Shown here piece after piece: positions 6,996 to 12,389 of a stretch of 12,389 bases of DNA. The stretch comes from CAYLWW01 sp964387585 (GTDB lineage Bacteria > Pseudomonadota > Alphaproteobacteria > Rickettsiales > Midichloriaceae). The notes below the pieces were generated by a model. The model made no database searches. It saw only the letters and a list, made by a program, of their open reading frames with translations, and was not told the DNA's origin. A program made the translations under genes and the position numbers. The number at the start of each line of letters is the position of its first letter. Within the stretch, counting starts at the first letter, position 1. Location: NCBI GenBank assembly GCA_964387585.1, contig CAYLWW010000046.1, positions 1-12,389 on the forward strand. Direction: 5' to 3'.

Positions 6996-7769
6996 TTAGC
7001 CATTGAATTGTATTAACATACCATCATATGCTGGTATAACATTGCTGGGTAGTAATCGCTTAATCTCAGAATAATCAATTTCATGGCCCATATGTGTTAA
7101 TATAGCCTGCTCGGGCTTAACTCTTTCTATCCAACCTAATGTCATTTCTAAATTTGCATGTGTTGGAGCATGATGATAACGCAAACAATCTACTACCCAA
7201 ATTTTTACTCCAGCTAATATGTTAAACGCTTCTTCATCTAATAAAGTAACATCAGTAGAATAAGCTAATTGACCAAATCTAAATCCATAAGAAAAATAAT
7301 TTCCATGACGTTGTAAAAACGGGTGAATTTCTATATCATGGAAGGAGAATGAGCCATGAAAAATATTTAAATTTAGTAATGGTTTATAATGCTTGGTGAG
7401 CTGAGAAAAGATATAATCAAATCTCATATTCATGATTTTAGCTGTTACTGGATCCATAAAACCAGGAATAGGCTGTTTACCTAAAACTAATTGTCTAATA
7501 TCATCTATCCCTCCTACATGATCAAAATGACAATGCGTATATATCACTCCATCTAATGTGATGATATTATTTTTTAAAGCTTGTGCATGCAAATCAGGAG
7601 AAGTATCGACTAATAATGTTGCTTTAGGTGATTCTATTAAAATAGAAGATCGACTCCTTTTATTTCGACTATCATTAGATGAACACACATAGCAAGAACA
7701 AGCTATTTGAGGTACTCCATTAGAACCACCACACCCTAATATAGTACACTTCATATTTTTTAACTGCAT
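6996..7769 (-). CDS. PhnP-like metallo-beta-lactamase-fold hydrolase
   Basis: This is a zinc-dependent phosphodiesterase-type hydrolase of the MBL fold, probably cytosolic. The di-metal site is complete: THCHFDH at residues 78-84 (His79, His81, Asp83, His84), His155 in LQRHG, Asp173 in YSTD and His226 in LTHMGHE. His204 in PTHANLE matches the general-acid histidine of E. coli PhnP. The extra structural zinc site of PhnP (Cys-x-Cys-x-x-Cys plus a late His) is also present as Cys24, Cys26, Cys29 and His229. DTSPDLHAQAL at 55-65 is typical. No phosphonate genes are nearby, so PhnP's cyclic ribose phosphate role is not implied; many alphaproteobacteria carry such a protein with unknown substrate. 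Met6 is an alternative start and would make the protein begin at the core strand; neither start has a Shine-Dalgarno. Confidence 0.9.
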   Translation of the reverse strand: MQLKNMKCTILGCGGSNGVPQIACSCYVCSSNDSRNKRSRSSILIESPKATLLVDTSPDLHAQALKNNIITLDGVIYTHCHFDHVGGIDDIRQLVLGKQPIPGFMDPVTAKIMNMRFDYIFSQLTKHYKPLLNLNIFHGSFSFHDIEIHPFLQRHGNYFSYGFRFGQLAYSTDVTLLDEEAFNILAGVKIWVVDCLRYHHAPTHANLEMTLGWIERVKPEQAILTHMGHEIDYSEIKRLLPSNVIPAYDGMLIQFNG

Positions 7770-7950
7770 ACGTATTATCTATTGAAATGCTAAAAGTAAT
7801 AGCTTGTCAAAAATATTACTTTAGATTACGTTACTTGAATATTTATAACTAAAGCTTTAATAAAAAATATACTATAAAAGATTTAAAGTAATAATTGAAG
7901 TAAATAAATTAGTAATAAAAAACACTAATTTCAAATTAAACAATAAAGTA
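7770..7950. promoter_or_regulatory. divergent AT-rich promoter region between hydrolase gene and fliP
   Basis: This is the only point where transcription diverges, so promoters for both directions are expected. On the minus strand the complement of 7805-7810 is a perfect TTGACA; 18 bases further is TTCAAT (complement of 7781-7786, 4 of 6), close to the hydrolase start. On the plus strand overlapping TATACT (7868-7873) and TATAAA (7873-7878) are -10-like and would give a fliP leader of about 70 bases, but no good -35 precedes them. The fliP frame is open back to a TAA at 7861-7863 with no earlier ATG, GTG or TTG. Confidence 0.4.
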
Positions 7951-8811
7951 ATGATAGTACTTTTTCGAACTGAAAATAAGTTAGTTAAGCTTATTTGGAA
8001 TTTTATTCATAAAATAGTAAAAAACCATTATTCAAGTAAAATTAACTTAATAGCAATTTTAGTAATATTTTTAAGTATTACTATTTTTAGTTTAACAGAT
8101 TTTTTAGGAAATTTCTCATCTTTAGCATATGCTAAAGGATTAAAAGTAGAGTTAGACCAAGACTCAATAACTGGTACAGGTTTTAGCAGCAAAATTATTC
8201 AGATTATAGGGTTGCTAACTATATTAAGTTTAGCGCCAGGTATATTAATTATGGTAACATCTTTTACTAGGATAGTAGTTGTGTTATCAGTATTACGTAA
8301 TGCATTAGGTTTACAACAAACCCCACCTAACATGGTAATAACAAGCTTGGCACTTTTTTTAACATTTTTTATTATGGCTCCGACATTTGAACAAAGCTAT
8401 AAGAATGGAATACAGCCACTTTTAGATGAAACAATAACGGAAGAAGAAGCGTTAGAAAAAATTAGCCGACCATTTCATAGCTTTATGATTCAACAAGTAA
8501 GAGACAAAGAGTTATCTCTATTTGTTGATATTGCTAAAATGCAAGATAAAAAGAAGGCTGAACTCCCTTTACACATAGTAATACCAGCTTTTATGATTAG
8601 TGAGTTAAAAAAAGCTTTTGAAATAGGTTTTTTAATATTTTTACCATTTTTAATAATTGATATATTAGTTGCGGCAATATTAATGGCTATGGGTATGATG
8701 ATGTTGCCTCCGGTTATGATTTCTTTGCCGTTTAAATTGATATTTTTCGTATTAATAGATGGTTGGTATATGATTTGTGGTAGCTTAGTAAAAAGTTATG
8801 GCATAGGGTGA
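7951..8811 (+). CDS. fliP: flagellar type III export apparatus protein FliP
   Basis: FliP forms, with FliQ and FliR, the inner-membrane export gate through which flagellar rod, hook and filament subunits pass. The family signature is intact. MVTSFTRIVVVLSVLRNALG at residues 101-120 is followed by QQTPPN. SELKKAFEIGFLIF begins at 217, then PFLIIDILVAAILMAMGMMM and LPP. The end, ISLPFKLIFFVLIDGW (257-272), is the flagellar rather than the virulence (SctR) form. At 286 residues it is about 40 longer than common FliP. The excess is an N-terminal basic segment (1-30) before a hydrophobic stretch (31-48) and a possible signal-peptidase site after SLAYA (residues 57-61). The ATG at 7951 is the only conventional start in the open frame; no Shine-Dalgarno precedes it. 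No other flagellar gene is in the window, and a helicase gene starts 20 bases downstream. Confidence 0.95.
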   Translation: MIVLFRTENKLVKLIWNFIHKIVKNHYSSKINLIAILVIFLSITIFSLTDFLGNFSSLAYAKGLKVELDQDSITGTGFSSKIIQIIGLLTILSLAPGILIMVTSFTRIVVVLSVLRNALGLQQTPPNMVITSLALFLTFFIMAPTFEQSYKNGIQPLLDETITEEEALEKISRPFHSFMIQQVRDKELSLFVDIAKMQDKKKAELPLHIVIPAFMISELKKAFEIGFLIFLPFLIIDILVAAILMAMGMMMLPPVMISLPFKLIFFVLIDGWYMICGSLVKSYGIG

Positions 8812-8831
8812 AAGCGAAATATTTAATTTAA

Positions 8832-10775
8832 ATGAGCGATTTAATGCTATTAAATAGTGAACAATCTAAAGCAGTATGTGCTATATCTGGTCCAGTACTA
8901 GTCTTAGCTGGAGCAGGCACAGGAAAAACTAGAGTACTAGTGAATCGTATAGCTCATATTATTAGTACTAAATCAGCTTTCCCTAAAGAAATATTAGCTT
9001 TAACCTTTAGCAATAAAGCTGCTCAAGAAATGCGCAACCGAATACAAAATTTACTAGGCGTTAATGAAAGCAGCAAAATGTGGATAGGCACATTTCATTC
9101 GATAGCAACTAAAATATTAAGGTTTCACTCTAAGATAATTGGAATAGATAATAACTTTATAATAATAGATGAGAATGATAGCTTAAGGTTATTACAACAA
9201 ATAATAGATGATTATTCTTTTAATAACATTACTCCCAGAATAGCCTATGATCTAATTAATCAATTTAAAGATAAATTATATCTACCTCTAGCCGTACCTA
9301 AAAATGATACACAACGCTATCCTAGCATTAATTTAATATACATAGAGTACCAAAAAAGATTAGAGAAATCTTCTGCATTGGATTTTAGCGATTTACTATT
9401 ATATGTGGTAAAACTTTTTAATCATGATGCGCAATTATCTCAATATTATCAACAAAAATTCAAATACATATTAGTTGATGAATATCAAGATACCAGCTTT
9501 GCTCAATATGCTTGGTTAAGGATATTATCTCAACATCATCGTAACATATGCTGCGTGGGTGACGATGATCAATCAATATATGGGTGGCGTGGTGCAGTAT
9601 TAGCTAATATATTACGTTTTGATATTGATTTTCCTGGGGCAACTGTAATTAGCTTATGTCAAAATTATCGCTCTACCCCACATATATTGGGTGTAGCTAA
9701 TGGTTTAATAGCAAATAATCAAACGAGAAATGATAAAGAACTACGCAGTAATTATTCTGAAGGAGAAAAAGTTAAGCTACATATATTCTATGATGATCGA
9801 GAAGAAGCAAACAAAATAGCTTCATATATATTCGAGTTGCAATCAGAAAAAACTAATCCAAGTATAGCAATATTGCTAAGAGCAAGCCATCAAATGAGAC
9901 TTTTTGAAGATAATTTAAATATTTTAGGTGTAAAATATAAGGTTATAGGCGGTATTAGATTTTACGAAAGAGCTGAAATAAAAGATTTATTATCATACGC
10001 AAGAATCTTAGTAAATCCAAACGATGACTTAGCGTTTGAACGTGTAATTAATACCCCCAAACGAGGTATTGGCTCTGTAACATTAGAACAAATACGTAAA
10101 TTAGCAAATAAAGAATCAATTTCTTTGGTGAAAGCAGGGCAAAAGTTATGTAATGATAGAAGTATTAGCAATATCAAAGGATTACAATCCTTAATCAATC
10201 ATTTATTAAAATGGCAAAAATTAGCTAATACTATTTCTCCTAGTAAGCTAATGAATACTATAATAGAAGATATAGATTATTGGTCATATATTGAAAAAAA
10301 TAGTAAGTATAATTTCAGTAATAGAGATAAAGCAGAAAATGTTAAAGAATTATTAAACAGCTTATCAGAATTTAATGATTTAACTCAATACATACAATAC
10401 ATATTAACAGTTGGTCAGGAAAAATCTATTGAAGAAGGTGAAATTGAAGTGCAAGTTATGACTATGCATGCTGCAAAAGGATCGGAATTCGATATAGTTT
10501 TTTTACCAGGTTGGGAAGAAGGAATATTCCCTAGCGCAAAAAGCTTAGATGAACAAGGTACTCCAGGATTAGAAGAAGAAAGGAGGTTAGGATATGTAGC
10601 TATTACTAGAGCTAAGAAGCATCTACATATTTCATATGTTAATAATCGTAGGATGTTTGGTAGTTATTTAAGCTGTGTGCCATCAAGGTTTTTAAGAGAA
10701 TTAAATAGCAAACATTATATGATAGTAAATCATATAATAAATAAACAAAGTAATTTATATAATACTAATAAGTAA
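8832..10775 (+). CDS. UvrD/PcrA-type SF1A DNA helicase
   Basis: This is a 3'-5' DNA helicase of superfamily 1A, acting in nucleotide excision and mismatch repair and in clearing recombinase or RNA polymerase from DNA. The motifs appear in order: LNSEQSKAV (Q-motif) at residues 7-15; Walker A AGAGTGKT at 26-33; LTFSNKAAQEM at 57-67 (Ia); TFHS at 87-90; VDEYQDTS at 215-222 (Walker B); GDDDQSIYGWRGA at 243-255 (III); CQNYRS at 276-281 (IV); TMHAAKGSEFDIVFLPGWEEG at about 544-564 (V); and EEERRLGYVAITRAK at 581-595 (VI). At 647 residues it is shorter than E. coli UvrD (720), mainly at the C-terminal tail, as in Rickettsiales. Met1 is favoured over Met5 because it gives the usual N-terminal length before the Q-motif. 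It is likely co-transcribed with fliP and addB. UvrD, PcrA and Rep cannot be separated with certainty here, so no symbol is given. Confidence 0.93.
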   Translation: MSDLMLLNSEQSKAVCAISGPVLVLAGAGTGKTRVLVNRIAHIISTKSAFPKEILALTFSNKAAQEMRNRIQNLLGVNESSKMWIGTFHSIATKILRFHSKIIGIDNNFIIIDENDSLRLLQQIIDDYSFNNITPRIAYDLINQFKDKLYLPLAVPKNDTQRYPSINLIYIEYQKRLEKSSALDFSDLLLYVVKLFNHDAQLSQYYQQKFKYILVDEYQDTSFAQYAWLRILSQHHRNICCVGDDDQSIYGWRGAVLANILRFDIDFPGATVISLCQNYRSTPHILGVANGLIANNQTRNDKELRSNYSEGEKVKLHIFYDDREEANKIASYIFELQSEKTNPSIAILLRASHQMRLFEDNLNILGVKYKVIGGIRFYERAEIKDLLSYARILVNPNDDLAFERVINTPKRGIGSVTLEQIRKLANKESISLVKAGQKLCNDRSISNIKGLQSLINHLLKWQKLANTISPSKLMNTIIEDIDYWSYIEKNSKYNFSNRDKAENVKELLNSLSEFNDLTQYIQYILTVGQEKSIEEGEIEVQVMTMHAAKGSEFDIVFLPGWEEGIFPSAKSLDEQGTPGLEEERRLGYVAITRAKKHLHISYVNNRRMFGSYLSCVPSRFLRELNSKHYMIVNHIINKQSNLYNTNK

Positions 10776-10831
10776 CTTATTGAAATACTGATCTAACTTT
10801 AATAACAAAATTAGCAGTTAAAGTCACACAT

Positions 10832-12389
10832 ATGGCAATATTAAATATACCTTTTAGCCATAAATTTGAAGAAATATTTTTTAAATTCCTCTTGAATCAT
10901 TGTGATAATGCCAATAAGAGTAATTCTCAATTTAAAAAAATAATTATCCTTTCTCCTGGTAAAGTATTTAATAAAAATATTATAAATAACATAAAATTTT
11001 TAAAAAATCTTAAGCAACAAAATATTTTCCTCAAAGTTATAGCATATAACGAAATAGCTGATAATATTGATCTATTTATACCTAAACGGCAATCCAATAG
11101 TGAAAAACAATCCTTAAATAATATATCTGATTCAGAAGCGCTGCTATTAATTAAAGAAGCTATAAAATTTCATTCGATTCCAGTTGCAGAAAGTATATTC
11201 AATTTACAAAATAACATAGCGTTAATATATAATCTTTATAGAGCTATTTCAGAATATTATCATTATAAAATTAAAAAAGAAAATTTAGCAAAAGGAAATG
11301 TTAATGAAAATTTTTTATTTCATATAATCAATTATATTGAAAATAAAGTAGCAAAAAAAACAGGCATTTTTAATCAGCATAAACTTGTTTTGGCTAGTCA
11401 ATTAATACAAAACGCTACTCAAATTAACTGCGATATAATAGGCATACTACCAACAATAAGAATTCCATATATAAACGAATTACTTAGTTCATTATACCTA
11501 AATAAGAAAATCAATATAAATATAATAGTAAGGGGCTTAGATAAAAATCTAAATCAAATAATTTGGGATAATATTACTCCAGAACACCCTCAGCATCATA
11601 TAAAAGAGTTTTTACATGACGTAAACATTGCTCGATCAGAAGTAATAAATCTAGCTCAAGTAGAATATAATGAAGATATAATAGCAAAAGTTTTTTACCC
11701 ATATCATTATTTAAGTGAATGGAATAAAACTGAAATAAAATCTCAATTAACGAATAAAATTAAAGTTATAGAATATCCTAATGCAATAACTGAAATTAAT
11801 GAGATTTGTAAAATTACAGTTAACAGAGCAATTAATAACACAAACTATAAGATTGGCATAATTAGTTCAAACACTAATATATGCAATACAATATATACTC
11901 AATTATCTTTACAATTAAGTAAACATAATAATCTAAATATTATATCTAATTACATCCCTTATTGCTTAGCTGATAAATTAGAAATAAAACTCTTTTTAAT
12001 GATTCTAAATTATTGTATGGAAAAAAATCCTTCAATAAGCGGATTATTAGAAATTTTAAAGCACCCCCAATCTTGTTTACAAGAAACATTTTATAAAAGT
12101 TTAAATTGGTTTGAATTAAACTATTTAAGATCTTATAAGAATAGCAAAATTTTTTTTCATAAATTATTAAAGCTTGCTAAAGAAAAATTAGAATATTCAA
12201 TTGATATCTCATCAATAAGTAACTTTAAAGAAAAGCTTCTAGAAGAATTTTTAGAAAAAAAATCCTTCTTAGAAAGGTTAGATATTATTTATAGTAAATT
12301 AGAGAAGTTCAAATTATATTTGCAAAATAATCATGATATAGAACTAACTATAGCATTACATTTAAAATTATGGCTAATAATAATAGGAG
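10832..12389 (+). CDS. addB: double-strand break repair protein AddB, N-terminal part, runs off the window
   Basis: AddB is the partner of the AddA helicase-nuclease, which processes broken DNA ends and loads RecA. An uninterrupted frame of 519 codons opens at ATG 10832 and is still open at the right edge. The start reads MAILNIPFSHKFEEIFFKFL, followed by a KKIIILSPGKVF strand in the place of the alphaproteobacterial AddB nucleotide-domain entry. The best evidence is the block GLDKNLNQIIW at about residue 235 followed by ITPEHPQHHIKEFLHDVNIA, which parallels the GLD...W...DPTHPQYGLKRLLDRLGV block of alphaproteobacterial AddB, and CDIIGILPTIRIPYINELL just before it in place of the AAGSTGSIP segment. 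The rest is highly diverged, very rich in Asn, Lys and Ile. The C-terminal nuclease and iron-sulfur cysteines would lie beyond the window, so activity cannot be judged. It follows the helicase gene by 56 bases, with no Shine-Dalgarno. Confidence 0.72.
   Translation, partial: MAILNIPFSHKFEEIFFKFLLNHCDNANKSNSQFKKIIILSPGKVFNKNIINNIKFLKNLKQQNIFLKVIAYNEIADNIDLFIPKRQSNSEKQSLNNISDSEALLLIKEAIKFHSIPVAESIFNLQNNIALIYNLYRAISEYYHYKIKKENLAKGNVNENFLFHIINYIENKVAKKTGIFNQHKLVLASQLIQNATQINCDIIGILPTIRIPYINELLSSLYLNKKININIIVRGLDKNLNQIIWDNITPEHPQHHIKEFLHDVNIARSEVINLAQVEYNEDIIAKVFYPYHYLSEWNKTEIKSQLTNKIKVIEYPNAITEINEICKITVNRAINNTNYKIGIISSNTNICNTIYTQLSLQLSKHNNLNIISNYIPYCLADKLEIKLFLMILNYCMEKNPSISGLLEILKHPQSCLQETFYKSLNWFELNYLRSYKNSKIFFHKLLKLAKEKLEYSIDISSISNFKEKLLEEFLEKKSFLERLDIIYSKLEKFKLYLQNNHDIELTIALHLKLWLIIIG

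Noticed and set aside
7770..7950. Replication origin at the strand switch
   Set aside because: The region is AT-rich and divergent, but I see no DnaA box (TTATCCACA-like) cluster or typical origin neighbours.
7951..8811. Virulence type III secretion protein SctR instead of FliP
   Set aside because: The C-terminal ISLPFKLIFFVLIDGW and the MGMMMLPP block fit the flagellar branch, and no other secretion system gene is present.
9962..10198. Minus-strand open frame inside the helicase gene
   Set aside because: It is antisense to a well-conserved UvrD/PcrA region and shows no independent coding evidence. The plus-strand frames at 3853-4047 and 6508-6702 were dropped for the same reason.
8832..12389. 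Helicase plus nuclease-like pair as a new defence system
   Set aside because: The helicase has the plain UvrD/PcrA motif order with no extra domain, and the following protein is best explained as AddB; both are ordinary repair proteins.

Overview
The window looks like chromosomal DNA from an AT-rich alphaproteobacterium, most likely a member of the order Rickettsiales. This is inferred from the very low GC content, AT-biased codon use, infA followed by maf, a diverged alphaproteobacterial-type AddB, reduced-length housekeeping proteins and a decayed IS630 copy. I cannot name the genus. The fliP gene argues against Rickettsia and Orientia, which lack flagellar genes, and fits the flagellar-gene-bearing Rickettsiales symbionts such as Midichloriaceae and ciliate-associated lineages.

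Layout: bases 1-230 (+) hold the 3' end of a broken IS630-family transposase. From 219 to 7769 every gene is on the minus strand. In transcription order from the right these are a PhnP-like metallo-beta-lactamase-fold hydrolase, a dual-BON lipoprotein-like protein (DolP/YraP type), an MFS transporter, ruvX/yqgF, a DsbD/ScsB-type membrane thiol-disulfide protein, infA, maf and gap. A 181-base AT-rich divergent spacer (7770-7950) follows. From 7951 to the right edge everything is on the plus strand: fliP, a UvrD/PcrA helicase, and the start of addB, which runs off the window. No stretch over 300 bases lacks a gene. I found no tRNA, rRNA or CRISPR array.

Likely transcription units are infA-maf-gap (a promoter candidate and a good Shine-Dalgarno lie before infA), MFS-ruvX-dsbD (7 and 37 base gaps), and fliP-uvrD-addB (20 and 56 base gaps). 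The BON gene and the hydrolase gene probably have their own promoters, separated by a hairpin at 6868-6901.

Most of this is ordinary housekeeping content: translation initiation, nucleotide clean-up, central carbon metabolism, envelope redox and integrity, and DNA repair. I see no convincing new multi-gene system. The best leads are the isolated flagellar export gene fliP upstream of two DNA repair genes, the IS630 remnant whose 3' end doubles antisense as the last codons of gap, a GAPDH that lacks the usual NAD-selecting aspartate, an IF-1 with a C-terminal tail, and a two-storey hairpin in the 6750-6995 spacer.
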